Shown one piece after another: positions 41,934 through 50,545 of a stretch of 64,000 bases of DNA. Position 1 is the first letter of the stretch; the number at the start of each line of letters is the position of its first letter. The stretch is from Marinomonas sp. SBI8L (GTDB taxonomy: Bacteria > Pseudomonadota > Gammaproteobacteria > Pseudomonadales > Marinomonadaceae), in the NCBI RefSeq assembly GCF_001624705.1, contig NZ_JSEO01000003.1, positions 62,001 to 126,000 on the forward strand. The letters run 5' to 3'. The translations under genes were made by a program, and so were the position numbers. The notes under the pieces are model-generated. The model was not told where the DNA came from. It did no database searches and saw only the letters and a program-made list of their open reading frames with translations.

Positions 41934-43109
41934 CTACAGGTTGGAGAAGTTAGCTTCAAAGTGCTGGCGCATGGCTTTGAGGCCTTCAGTGAATACCTTA
42001 TCTCTACCAAAACCAAGTCGGAATCTGTCTTTAGATACCTCATTCAAGTCAGAGGCATAAATTGAGGCGGGCAATAATAAGATACCGCTTTCTTCAAGGA
42101 GTGATTTGCAAAAGTCTTCCACATTGCCTGGGCCAATATAGCGAGGGAAAGCTACACAACCACCTAAAGGACGTTGCCAATCAATGATGCCCGGGTAGTC
42201 CGCAAAAAGTTGTTCTAGCTCTGCTACATTACGCTGCATCAAGTTAAGGTTGCGAGCTAAAATCGCGTCTTTGTTTTTCAAGGCAATGATGGCCAGTTGC
42301 TCAGAAGGCGCTGAGTTACAAATAGACAAGAAATGCTTATAACGCTCTACTTTTAAAAGTACTTCTTTATCTTGTGAGGCGATCCAACCAATTCTAATAC
42401 CGGGTAATCCATAGGCTTTAGACATGACATTAAGGGAAATACCTTTTTCATAGAGATCGGCTATTTGCGGCATTTGGTCATCTGAATTGAGCTCGACCCC
42501 ACGGTAAACTTCATCACTGAAAAGGTAGATATCATTTTCTCGGCATAAAGTGATAACGTCTTCGAGCTCTTTTGCGCTCAGTACATAGCCTGTGGGGTTA
42601 TGGGGAAAGTTGATTGATAATAGCTTGGTATTAGGGCGTATAGCGGCTTTAATTCCTGCAATATCCAGTTTCCAACCGCCTCTGCTTTGGCCAGTGTTAT
42701 CTTCGATGAGAGGGACACCTGTTACCTCGCAGATAGCTAAAGGGATAGTCTCAGCGCTTTGATAATTTGGAGTAGGCACTATGACATGGTCTTTTTCTGT
42801 GAGTAAGCATCTTGCTAGGGCATAAATGCCTTCGCCTGCACCTGCTAGGCAAAGGACATTGTCTTTTTGCATCGTTTGATAAGTGCCCGCGATAAGTTCG
42901 CGTAATTCAGGCGCGCCCCAGGTTTCCGTATAACCTAATGTGAGATTGTCGTACTTTTCTCTGTCTTCCTCACTTGCCATGGCCAATAGTTGGCTCAATG
43001 TCAGGGTTTCTAAATCTGAGGCTGTCATATGGTGTTTGGCTTTAAATTCCCACTTGGAAAAAAAGACTTCTAAAGAAAAATCACGCATAGGTTTTGGGGA
43101 CGTCATCAT
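41934..43109 (-). CDS. Class I/II PLP-dependent aminotransferase
   Basis: 391 residues from the ATG at 43109 (GGAGAG seven bases upstream); a TTG at 43115 is too close to it. Fold-type I: NFPHNPTGYVLS near residue 170, YLFSDEVYRGVEL (cofactor Asp), and Schiff-base Lys in SKAYGLPGIRIGW near 235. C-terminal RFRLGFGRDK carries the substrate-carboxylate Arg. Likely co-transcribed with the ornithine-cyclodeaminase-family gene. Acceptor and donor not assigned. Confidence 0.88.
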   Translation of the reverse strand: MMTSPKPMRDFSLEVFFSKWEFKAKHHMTASDLETLTLSQLLAMASEEDREKYDNLTLGYTETWGAPELRELIAGTYQTMQKDNVLCLAGAGEGIYALARCLLTEKDHVIVPTPNYQSAETIPLAICEVTGVPLIEDNTGQSRGGWKLDIAGIKAAIRPNTKLLSINFPHNPTGYVLSAKELEDVITLCRENDIYLFSDEVYRGVELNSDDQMPQIADLYEKGISLNVMSKAYGLPGIRIGWIASQDKEVLLKVERYKHFLSICNSAPSEQLAIIALKNKDAILARNLNLMQRNVAELEQLFADYPGIIDWQRPLGGCVAFPRYIGPGNVEDFCKSLLEESGILLLPASIYASDLNEVSKDRFRLGFGRDKVFTEGLKAMRQHFEANFSNL

Positions 43110-43169
43110 TATCAAACTCTCCGTTTAAGCTAAATGTTGAATAGCGTATTTGTTGCATTAATTGAACGA

Positions 43170-43787
43170 TCAGTGCTGTCGAACATCTCGTAAAAGGGTG
43201 TATAAACTGGCTCTTGAGATGCCAAAAGCCTTGGCAATATAGTCGCTAGAACCTCTTACTTGAAAAATTTGATTAGCTTCTAGGGCCGCCACTATCTTGA
43301 GCTTGTCTGCTTTGCTTGTTGCATGCATCGCCATCCCAAGTTCAGACAAGGTTTTAGCTATGATTTGGTTTGCATTTTCGCGCCAATCTGAGCCCATAAG
43401 GGCCGAGCTTTGTTGCTCTGATTCAATATCGATTAACGACGCCAGTAGCTTGGCAGATTGTGCTAACAAACCGGTTTTCATATTGATGCAAAGTAGGTGG
43501 GTTGCGACACCTTTCTCATCTCTTAATACGCTTGTAATTGATTTTGTACTTTCACCTTCTGGGGTGGATTTCGAGTAGGGTCCAATAATGGCTTTGTTAT
43601 CAATTTCAGTGGTGAGCTCATCTTCATCAATCAGTGAGTCATCACCCACTGTTCGGTTGGAATAAGGGTTCTCGATATGAGCAATTTTGCCTGAGCCTAA
43701 ATCGTGTATGACGACCTCAAGTTGATTGGGCAATAAGAGTGAAATGGCTTTACATAACACTCTGTAATTTTGAAGAGAATCAGACAT
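43170..43787 (-). CDS. YheO-like PAS/HTH transcriptional regulator (DauR type)
   Basis: 205 residues from the ATG at 43787 (GGAAG five bases upstream). A TTG at 43811 would fall on the edge of a 32-bp palindrome, so I reject it. The N-terminal YheO-PAS domain has NQLEVVIHDLGSGKIAHIEN and SVLRDEKGVATHLLCINM. The C-terminal Fis-like helix-turn-helix is SSDYIAKAFGISRASLYTLL. Relatives include DauR, the repressor of D-arginine catabolism. Probably controls the downstream aminotransferase/cyclodeaminase operon. Confidence 0.88.
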   Translation of the reverse strand: MSDSLQNYRVLCKAISLLLPNQLEVVIHDLGSGKIAHIENPYSNRTVGDDSLIDEDELTTEIDNKAIIGPYSKSTPEGESTKSITSVLRDEKGVATHLLCINMKTGLLAQSAKLLASLIDIESEQQSSALMGSDWRENANQIIAKTLSELGMAMHATSKADKLKIVAALEANQIFQVRGSSDYIAKAFGISRASLYTLLRDVRQH

Positions 43788-43810
43788 CTTAGCTTCCAAT
43801 ATATTAACCA

Positions 43811-43842
43811 ATAGATAAATTATGTTTGTACAATTTATCTAT
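43811..43842. promoter_or_regulatory. Long palindrome upstream of the YheO-like regulator
   Basis: Perfect 11-bp arms ATAGATAAATT and AATTTATCTAT with a 10-bp spacer, 24-55 bp upstream of the regulator ATG and about 130 bp from pdxH. The spacer edge also holds TTGTACAA. Probably the operator of the YheO-like protein. Confidence 0.7.
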
Positions 43843-43970
43843 ATTTGGATTGTTTGTCTAATTTTTATTTCGTTTTTAAATTATATTGCTTAAACTGGCT
43901 CTTAACTCCACTTCCAAGAGTGATGAAAATAGACTTAATTATGTTGTAAAGGTAAGTGATCAATACGTGA

Positions 43971-44636
43971 ATGCTTCGAATATTGACCAGCAAGAAAAAA
44001 GTAATGACAAATAAGCATCGACAAGCAATTTTGGATCAAGGTCTTGATATTAAGAATCTAGATTCAGATCCACTGATACAGCTAAGTAAGTGGCTAGAGT
44101 GCGCCAATCAAGTAGGCATTCGTTACCCAGGAGCTATGAGCCTAGCAACTACTGATTTTTCTGGTTCTCCAACTCAAAGAATGGTGATGTTAAGAGAGAT
44201 TAGTGCGGATGGTTTAGTATTTTTTACAAGTCTAAGTAGCAATAAAGCTGAGCATATAAAGCGGCACTCACAAGTGAGCGTTTTGTTTCCATGGCATATG
44301 TTGGAGCGGCAGGTTGTAATAAGAGGGTGTGCTGAAAAGATTGCAAAGAATAAGGTACTTAAGGCCTTTTTAAGTCGTTCTGATATGAGTCAAACGAGTG
44401 CTTGGTTATCGGATCAAAATTCGCTGGTCACCTCTCGTGGGTTGATTGAGGCAAAATTAAATGAGATTCGTGACAATGCTAAAAATGGAAAATTGGGTAT
44501 GCCCGCATTTTGGGGTGGTTATATGATAAAACCTGAAAGCTTTGAATTTTGGCAAACAGGAAAAGATGGTATAAACGACAGGATTCTTTACCGTAAAGAT
44601 CAAGCTGACTGGATTCTGGAAAGATTAAACCCTTGA
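43971..44636 (+). CDS. pdxH: Pyridoxamine 5'-phosphate oxidase
   Basis: 221 residues from the ATG at 43971; 210 from an alternative ATG at 44004. Neither has a strong ribosome binding site, so the start is uncertain. The FMN/PLP-binding pattern PTQRMVMLREISADGLVFFT, SLLFPWHMLERQV-like HSQVSVLFPWHMLERQVVIRG, and C-terminal PAFWGGYMIKPESFEFWQTG match E. coli PdxH along its length. It makes PLP from PNP/PMP with FMN. Divergent from the YheO-like regulator and the PLP aminotransferase operon. Confidence 0.92.
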   Translation: MLRILTSKKKVMTNKHRQAILDQGLDIKNLDSDPLIQLSKWLECANQVGIRYPGAMSLATTDFSGSPTQRMVMLREISADGLVFFTSLSSNKAEHIKRHSQVSVLFPWHMLERQVVIRGCAEKIAKNKVLKAFLSRSDMSQTSAWLSDQNSLVTSRGLIEAKLNEIRDNAKNGKLGMPAFWGGYMIKPESFEFWQTGKDGINDRILYRKDQADWILERLNP

Positions 44637-44643
44637 TGCTCAC

Positions 44644-44671
44644 TTAGGCCATATATAAATAATGGCCTTAA
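44644..44671. terminator. Bidirectional hairpin between pdxH and gntR genes
   Basis: TTAGGCCAT - TATATAAAT - ATGGCCTTA stem between convergent genes, with TTTTTTA to its right for the plus strand. Confidence 0.65.
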
Positions 44672-44690
44672 AGTAAGGGCATCAACTTTT

Positions 44691-45371
44691 TTACATGTGG
44701 TTTAAACCAAAATTCTCCAAGAGAGAAATCAACATTCGACCGCTTTTTTCCCTGTGCTGGTGATGAATTAAGCGAGCTGTTTCAGCGTTATTGGATTCAA
44801 TCGCATTAATAACATCCAAATGGTCTTTATTTGAACTATTTGGTTTAGGACGCATTTTCAAGGTTAGCATTCTTACTCTGTGAGATTGCTCAATAAAGTT
44901 GCTAACCAATTTTTGTAAACGCTGATTATCGGAAAACTCAACTAGATAACGATGGAAACGTTCATCAGCAGCAGCCCATTGAATTAAATCATCTTGTTGT
45001 AATGCTTCATCCATTGCAGTTACGGATTCACGCATAAGCGAAAGCTGATCATTGTTGAGACCATTAGTCGCACATAACGCCGCAGCTGTGGACTCTAAAC
45101 CCGTTAAAATCTCATAAATTTCTTTCATGTCTTCAATCGAAACAGGTTTTACTCTCATACCGTGTCGTGGTTTAAGTTCAATTAACCCTTCACGTGCCAA
45201 TTGCAGCATGGCTTCTCTTGTTGGCGTTCTGCTCATTTCTAATAGTGTTGAGACTTCTTGCTCAGTCATATGACTGCCAGTATGAAGTTCGTTATCGAGA
45301 ATCTTTCTTTTAAGTTCTCGATAGGCTTTATTAGCTAATGGCTCTTTCGGCTTGGTTTGTTTTTTATTCAT
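44691..45371 (-). CDS. GntR family regulator, FCD subfamily
   Basis: 226 residues. Winged helix-turn-helix at about 15-75 (GSHMTEQEVSTLLEMSRTPT core). FCD domain at 85-215 with the metal-site residues in AADERFHRYLVEF and MRPKPNSSNKDHLDV. It is the last gene of a four-gene leftward operon (lactonase, IPMDH-like, Gfo/Idh/MocA, gntR). The 26-bp palindrome at 48607-48632 with a GTATAC centre is its probable operator, giving autoregulation and control of the divergent transporter/kinase arm. Confidence 0.88.
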   Translation of the reverse strand: MNKKQTKPKEPLANKAYRELKRKILDNELHTGSHMTEQEVSTLLEMSRTPTREAMLQLAREGLIELKPRHGMRVKPVSIEDMKEIYEILTGLESTAAALCATNGLNNDQLSLMRESVTAMDEALQQDDLIQWAAADERFHRYLVEFSDNQRLQKLVSNFIEQSHRVRMLTLKMRPKPNSSNKDHLDVINAIESNNAETARLIHHQHREKSGRMLISLLENFGLNHM

Positions 45372-45390
45372 TCTATATACTTTTTGGAGT

Positions 45391-46425
45391 CTATTTCTTG
45401 AATTTTCTTTGCGTATTTGACTCGGCAGATTGATATATCAAGTCTTCAACAGTTAGGTTATTCATGTAGCTTTCAACAGGATTAGCTAATTCTGTTTGAT
45501 ACAAAATATGATTGACAACATGTTGCTGTAAATTAAATACACAATCGCCGCCAAAATTGTCCGTAGAAAAGCTGTATTCATGTGATTGCCAATTGACCTC
45601 CCCATGTAAACGAGTGTTAATTTTACCATCCCCGTTTAATATTAGAGAAGCATTACTGCCTTCTATTTGCATTTCCCCCATGGTTAATCGCGTATTTTGA
45701 GCACTATGGTCAGCTAACCGGTTTCCATCAAATATGGCTCTAATATCATGATTAAATTGGAATAGGACAATGCCAGCATCCTCACCTTTAATATCAGGGT
45801 TTAATTGCTGTAAATCCGCATAAATAGACTCGACTTCACCTAATAGGTAACGAAAAACGTCAATCCAATGAATCCCAGTTTCATGAATCAAAAAGCGTTT
45901 CATTTCTCTAAAGTAAGGCTGCCTTGCTAGATAAGCGTTTTTGCCTTGGCCATCACCAGGCCTTAGTCTAAAGGTCACATTGTAAACTTTGCCTAACTGG
46001 TTGTTGTCTAATAACATTTTGATTTCTTGATACCAAGGCTGAAAACGAAAGTTTTCATGAATGATCACTTTGCCATTATGCTGTTTAATCACATGGGCTA
46101 ATGATTCAGCTTCTTTTAAAGAAGGTGTAAAAGGCTTTTGGCAAATACAAGGTATGCCACGTTCTACTGCCGCTTTTACAAATTCAGCATGGGTTTCTGG
46201 TGGAGTAATAATATCAACTAGATCTGGTTTAGTTTCATCCAGCATAGTGATGAAGTTGGTATAGGTTGATTTGATATTATATTTAAGGGCAATATCTGAA
46301 GCGGTTGTGGCGTTACGACTGCATAACGCCACTAATTCAGCTTCTTCAATTCGAGCCCAAGCATCATAATGAAACTGGCTAAAATAACCTGTTCCTACTG
46401 TCGCTACTCGAAGTGTTTTTGGCAC
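45391..46425 (-). CDS. Gfo/Idh/MocA family oxidoreductase
   Basis: 344 residues. N-terminal NAD(P) domain VATVGTGYFSQFHYDAW. The usual EKP catalytic-region motif reads CQKPFTPSL, and the active-site helix is LIHETGIHWIDVFRYL with the catalytic His. The family oxidises sugars, inositols and sugar acids (also D-apiose). It lies 15 bp after the IPMDH-like gene and 19 bp before gntR, clearly in one operon with the lactonase. In this pathway it probably carries out a hydroxyl oxidation on a sugar or sugar acid; the exact position is unknown. Confidence 0.88.
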   Translation of the reverse strand: MPKTLRVATVGTGYFSQFHYDAWARIEEAELVALCSRNATTASDIALKYNIKSTYTNFITMLDETKPDLVDIITPPETHAEFVKAAVERGIPCICQKPFTPSLKEAESLAHVIKQHNGKVIIHENFRFQPWYQEIKMLLDNNQLGKVYNVTFRLRPGDGQGKNAYLARQPYFREMKRFLIHETGIHWIDVFRYLLGEVESIYADLQQLNPDIKGEDAGIVLFQFNHDIRAIFDGNRLADHSAQNTRLTMGEMQIEGSNASLILNGDGKINTRLHGEVNWQSHEYSFSTDNFGGDCVFNLQQHVVNHILYQTELANPVESYMNNLTVEDLIYQSAESNTQRKFKK

Positions 46426-46440
46426 AATAATTCCTGCTAA

Positions 46441-47538
46441 TTAATTTTTTAGTTGATTAATAACAGCCGAGGTAATGGCTTCAGTCCCTGCTGTTCCACC
46501 AAGCTCAAAAGGAGTAAGCTGACCGCCGGCAAAGGCGTTATCTACAGCATCTCGAATGAGGTTGGCTGCTTGGGATAAACTGGCCATATGGTGATTCTGC
46601 CCTAACCAATCTAACATCATGGCAGCAGATAAAAACATAGCGGTAGGGTTAGCTTTTCCTTCACCAACAATATCTGGCGCACTCCCATGACAAGGTTGGA
46701 AAACAGCATGATCATCTCCTATATCTGCTGATGGAGCCATCCCCATGCCACCCATTAACGCTGCCCCTAAGTCAGAGAGAATGTCACCGAACATGTTTTC
46801 TGTGACTAATACGTCAAAATGCCAAGGGTGTCTGACAAGATTTAATGCCATTGCATCGACATAACAATGATCTGCAATGATAGATGGTGCAAGTTTTGAC
46901 TGCTCATCGAAGACTTTACGGAAGAAAGCAAATGACTGAAAAACGTTAGCTTTATCCACGCAGGTTACTTTGCCTTCGCTACCATTCTCTTTACGGTGAG
47001 AGGCCAATTTAAAAGCAAAATCAAATAATCGTTCTGATACTGAACGAGTAATTACCATGGTATCTTTTGCAATTGCGTCGTTTTCAACAGTGCCTTTACC
47101 ATGAGAAGCAAATAACCCCTCAGTTGATTCGCGAATTAAAACAAGATCAATATCTTTAGCTTTTTCACTTGCTAAAGGGAGGTCTAAACCAGGTACTAAT
47201 CGAACAGGTCTTACTCCAGCATACAAACCTAGTTCCATGCGAAGGTCGATTTGAGGAGATACCTCGGTACCATCTTCATAACGAACAGAAGGTAACCCCA
47301 TGCAGGATAACAATATGGCATCAGCGTCTTTGGCAATACGCTTAGATTCATCGGGAAAAGAGGTTCCTGTGTCTCTATATAATGCTGCACCTGCAGGAAC
47401 ATCAATAAAATTAAGTTCAACACTACCAGTTTTCTGGCAGGCAAGCTTTAGTATTTCTAAACAAGGCGGTGTAATTTCTGGCCCAATACCATCACCTGCA
47501 AAAACTGCGATATCAAATGTCTTACGAGACTCATTCAT
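46441..47538 (-). CDS. Isocitrate/isopropylmalate dehydrogenase family, tartrate-dehydrogenase-like
   Basis: 365 residues. Beta-decarboxylating dehydrogenase fold. Substrate/metal motifs are RESTEGLFASHGKG near residue 138, CVDKANVFQSF (Lys) and VTENMFGDILSDLGAALMGG (Mg-binding Asp). C-terminal CHGSAPDIVGEGKANP is the cofactor loop. Family members use malate-type hydroxy acids (isopropylmalate, isocitrate, tartrate). No leuC or leuD is nearby, so leucine biosynthesis is unlikely and a catabolic hydroxy-diacid is expected. The start overlaps the lactonase stop by 4 bp (ATGA). Confidence 0.87.
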   Translation of the reverse strand: MNESRKTFDIAVFAGDGIGPEITPPCLEILKLACQKTGSVELNFIDVPAGAALYRDTGTSFPDESKRIAKDADAILLSCMGLPSVRYEDGTEVSPQIDLRMELGLYAGVRPVRLVPGLDLPLASEKAKDIDLVLIRESTEGLFASHGKGTVENDAIAKDTMVITRSVSERLFDFAFKLASHRKENGSEGKVTCVDKANVFQSFAFFRKVFDEQSKLAPSIIADHCYVDAMALNLVRHPWHFDVLVTENMFGDILSDLGAALMGGMGMAPSADIGDDHAVFQPCHGSAPDIVGEGKANPTAMFLSAAMMLDWLGQNHHMASLSQAANLIRDAVDNAFAGGQLTPFELGGTAGTEAITSAVINQLKN

Positions 47539-48536
47539 TTTTTATTCTCCGGTTGAACTAAGGTTTTATTTGGCCCATTAAAGAGCCAATGGCTAGGTGC
47601 GAGACCTGTATGGTTTTGCTTGAACTTTGAAATTTGATGACCTAATAGACAACCTAAAAAGATCGTATTTCGATCTGGACCACCAAAAGCTAAACTAGAA
47701 ATATTCTTTAATTTTTGACTTTTCACTTGGTCTAAATGAGGGCGGCCCATTGAATGAGATAAAAAAGCAGTTTCAACCCAATCCAAATGGTCTTTATCTA
47801 CATCAATTAACTGTGTGGCTTGTTCTTTGCCGTCAGGTGCTACGCGGATAATCTGGTTACTCACTATGCTAGTTACCCAAAAATAGCCTGCAGCATCTTT
47901 AACTAAACCATCAGGAAAGACACCTTTATCAAAGTGAGTTAGGGTGACCTTATTGCTTAAGTCCCCTTTTTCACTAATATCGAAACGGCTCAAACGACGG
48001 GAAAAAGTCTCGTTAACATATAAGAAATTGCCATCTTCACTCACAAGACATTCGTTGGTATAACCAAGATTGTCAGCAACAATACGTGCCTCACCTTTGT
48101 CATAAAGAATGATAAAACCGTCTTGGACGTCAGAGCGATAAGCCGCTGCACGAGGAATAGTTTTGGTACTGACTGTTATCCAAATTCTGCCTTGATAATC
48201 TAAATGCACAAAGTTAGTAGGGGGAATTCTTTTATTATCTAGATGAGTTAAAAATGCTTGGGCTGTGCCATCTGGAAATAATTGATAAACGCCACCTTCT
48301 TCCTCTCCTAAGTGAGCGATTAAAAAGCTGCCATCTTCTAATAAACAAATGCCATTAGGTTTAAGTCTAAAGTCTAAGTTATTCGCCAAGATCGAATATT
48401 GCTGACCATCACTTTCAATGACGGTTACACCACCGTCCCAGTTTGAACAATAAGTCCGTTCATTTGATGTCGTTAATACACATTCGGGTCTCTGTAATTG
48501 TGAGCCAATGCTGCTGATACTATCTAAGCTATACAT
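47535..48536 (-). CDS. SMP-30/gluconolactonase family protein
   Basis: 333 residues, six-bladed beta-propeller type. Blades show repeating DG(S/T)FLI and PDGLVKDAAGYFWV blocks, with Glu/Asn/Asp metal-ligand positions in NECLVSEDGNFLYVNET and KPNGICLLEDGSFLIAH. The family opens sugar lactones. No signal peptide, so cytoplasmic. First gene of the leftward operon; ATG with AAGGAT upstream. A lactone intermediate in this pathway is implied, fed perhaps by the Gfo/Idh/MocA enzyme. Confidence 0.85.
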   Translation of the reverse strand: MYSLDSISSIGSQLQRPECVLTTSNERTYCSNWDGGVTVIESDGQQYSILANNLDFRLKPNGICLLEDGSFLIAHLGEEEGGVYQLFPDGTAQAFLTHLDNKRIPPTNFVHLDYQGRIWITVSTKTIPRAAAYRSDVQDGFIILYDKGEARIVADNLGYTNECLVSEDGNFLYVNETFSRRLSRFDISEKGDLSNKVTLTHFDKGVFPDGLVKDAAGYFWVTSIVSNQIIRVAPDGKEQATQLIDVDKDHLDWVETAFLSHSMGRPHLDQVKSQKLKNISSLAFGGPDRNTIFLGCLLGHQISKFKQNHTGLAPSHWLFNGPNKTLVQPENKK

Positions 48537-48606
48537 AAGTCATCCTTAGCTAGGTCTTTATGAATGTTTTTACAATAGCTAGGTTTATATTTCATTGCAA
48601 TAATTA

Positions 48607-48632
48607 ATTTATTAACGTATACATTAATAAAT
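48607..48632. promoter_or_regulatory. 26-bp palindrome in the divergent promoter of the acid-sugar cluster
   Basis: ATTTATTAA - CGTATACA - TTAATAAAT, perfect 9-bp arms around a GTATAC core, between the lactonase start (48536) and the TctC start (48694). TTAACGTATACATTAA-like sites are typical for FCD-GntR proteins, and the operon encodes one. Confidence 0.72.
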
Positions 48633-48693
48633 CTATTCGATAGAGTAGATGTCTCAAGAGTGAAAATAAAAACAAAATTTTTGGAGTGACAAA

Positions 48694-49722
48694 ATGAAGA
48701 AGGCTATTGCTACGTTAGTTTCTAGCGTTTTAATTACATGTGTTTGTGCAAACGTGACAGCAAAGGATCGCTATCCTGAAAGAGATATTACCAATGTCGT
48801 TGTTTGGTCTGCTGGCGGTGGTACAGATGTCATTAATAGAATGATAACGTCTGAAATGTCGCCTCATCTTGATGTCAATATCAACGTGACGAATCGACCT
48901 GGTGGTGTGGCTGGTTCTTTGGGGATGAGTTACGTACATAAGTTAAAACCGGATGGTTATACCTTGGTTGGATTATCCGAATCAGTTGTTGCTTCTGCTG
49001 TCCAAGGGGGATGGAAACAGCGAATGGATGTATGGCATCCTTTTATAGTAGGTGGTTCGCCTGATCTTATTTCAGTTTCTTCTAATTCAAAGTTCAATAC
49101 CTTAGAAGATGTCATTAATGCTGTAAAAGCTAACCCAAAATCGGTAAAGGCAAGTGCTGGTGGAGCGGGCTCTATTCACCATCTTAATTTGTTGGCGCTC
49201 GCAAACGGTACCGAAGTTGAGTTTAATTATATTCCTTACCCTGGATCGGCCCCGGCGCAAACAGCAGTACTTACTGGTGAAGTTGATTTAGTTATTACTT
49301 CATTGGCAGAGCAACAACAGCTAATAAAAGGCGGACAGTTAAAGCCGCTTGCTATGCTAGTTGCTAATGCTCAAACCTTAGAGGGAGTAGATACTATTCC
49401 TTCTGCTTTTGACTCCTTCCCACAGCTGCAAAAGCATCTACCTATCATGCAAGCTATTGGCTTTGCGATAAAAAGTGATGCACCAGATTCGGTTAAAAAT
49501 AAGTTAACCATGGCTTTTCAAAAAGCCATAGCAAGTGAAAAACTGCGTACATGGGCTAAAGATAATTACTATGTTTTATCTGGGTTGTCAGGTCAATCTG
49601 CCAGCAATGAATTTGCTTTTTTAGAGTCACTGTTTTCTTGGACTCTTCAAGATTTAGGGGCAACCAAAATAAGCCCAAAAGCTTTGGGTATTCCAAAGCC
49701 TGCTGATCTTCAAATGAACTAG
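48694..49722 (+). CDS. tctC: Tripartite tricarboxylate transporter binding protein (TctC type)
   Basis: 342 residues. Signal peptide about 1-23 (cleavage near VTA|KDRYP). The mature protein has VVVWSAGGGTDVINRMI, the carboxylate-binding loop of TTT binding proteins, followed by VTNRPGGVAGSLGM. GGAG before the ATG. First gene of the rightward operon; an intrinsic terminator follows, presumably raising its dose over TctB/A. It delivers an organic-acid substrate to the membrane unit. Confidence 0.92.
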   Translation: MKKAIATLVSSVLITCVCANVTAKDRYPERDITNVVVWSAGGGTDVINRMITSEMSPHLDVNINVTNRPGGVAGSLGMSYVHKLKPDGYTLVGLSESVVASAVQGGWKQRMDVWHPFIVGGSPDLISVSSNSKFNTLEDVINAVKANPKSVKASAGGAGSIHHLNLLALANGTEVEFNYIPYPGSAPAQTAVLTGEVDLVITSLAEQQQLIKGGQLKPLAMLVANAQTLEGVDTIPSAFDSFPQLQKHLPIMQAIGFAIKSDAPDSVKNKLTMAFQKAIASEKLRTWAKDNYYVLSGLSGQSASNEFAFLESLFSWTLQDLGATKISPKALGIPKPADLQMN

Positions 49723-49735
49723 ATATTACTCTGTG

Positions 49736-49767
49736 AAAAGGTGGCCATCTTATAGGCCACCTTTTTG
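49736..49767 (+). terminator. Intrinsic terminator/attenuator between tctC and tctB
   Basis: AAAAGGTGGCC - ATCTTATA - GGCCACCTTTTTG: 11-bp stem plus T run, 14 bp after the tctC stop. The remaining genes of the operon are downstream. Confidence 0.9.
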
Positions 49768-49798
49768 TTAATTATAGATTTACCCTTTTGGGGGATGT

Positions 49799-50545
49799 AT
49801 GCAACCTGAACAACTTATAGTGTTACGACGTGCTGATATCAAAGCAGCCATTGTCATCATTATAGTGTCACTGTTAATGATTTTTGAAAGTGCTTCGTTT
49901 CCACTTACAGACAGTTATGCGGGAATTCAAAATGCCTGGTATGTTTCGCCAGCTTTGTTTCCTATATTAATTGCGAGCATATTATTGATTTGTGGCGTGA
50001 CCTTATTATTTAAAGGATTAGCGTTCGTTAGGGCTCATAAGGAAATTCCTGTTGTTAGAGCTAGCCAAGCAAGTCGCTGGCGTTTTGTACTACTGGTTTC
50101 ATTAATTTCTGGCATGGTTTTTAGCTGGGTTCCATTGATAGACTTTGCGATTTCTTCTTTTACTTTCTTATTTTTATTTATTCTGGCGTTTTATTCAGAT
50201 AGCCCTGCCTTACAGCATAAGGTGCTGACCATTTGGACTTCAGTGTCATTAATTTTATTGGTGCTGTATCAAACTAGTGCTTTAAGTGAGGGAGGTAGAA
50301 ACCTATTAGATTGGGGGGCTTTGTTATTTGCAGCCTTAATGGTTGGTTTTTTTAGGCAGTGGGCTATTAATTTAGATTGTTTTACTAAATGGAAAACCAG
50401 TGTCAAAACAGCTCTCATCGTTACTTTAGTAGTTTGTCCTATCTTTCGGTTAGGTATGCTAGTCCCACTTCCTACAGAAGGCATAGTGATTGAAAAAATG
50501 GTGGATGCTAAATATCTAATAAGAGATATGTGGAGGGGGAATTAA
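49799..50545 (+). CDS. tctB: Tripartite tricarboxylate transporter small membrane subunit (TctB type)
   Basis: 248 residues with about five to six transmembrane helices, longer than minimal TctB because of an extra C-terminal segment (about 190-248). N-terminal ADIKAAIVIIIVSLLMIFE is the first helix, and ALFPILIASILLICGVTLLF the second, both conserved in TctB. Stop and next start share bases (TAATG). Confidence 0.88.
   Translation: MQPEQLIVLRRADIKAAIVIIIVSLLMIFESASFPLTDSYAGIQNAWYVSPALFPILIASILLICGVTLLFKGLAFVRAHKEIPVVRASQASRWRFVLLVSLISGMVFSWVPLIDFAISSFTFLFLFILAFYSDSPALQHKVLTIWTSVSLILLVLYQTSALSEGGRNLLDWGALLFAALMVGFFRQWAINLDCFTKWKTSVKTALIVTLVVCPIFRLGMLVPLPTEGIVIEKMVDAKYLIRDMWRGN

Noticed and set aside
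46441-47538. LeuB (leucine biosynthesis)
   Set aside because: No leuA, leuC or leuD nearby; the context is a lactonase/dehydrogenase/kinase catabolic cluster with its own GntR regulator.
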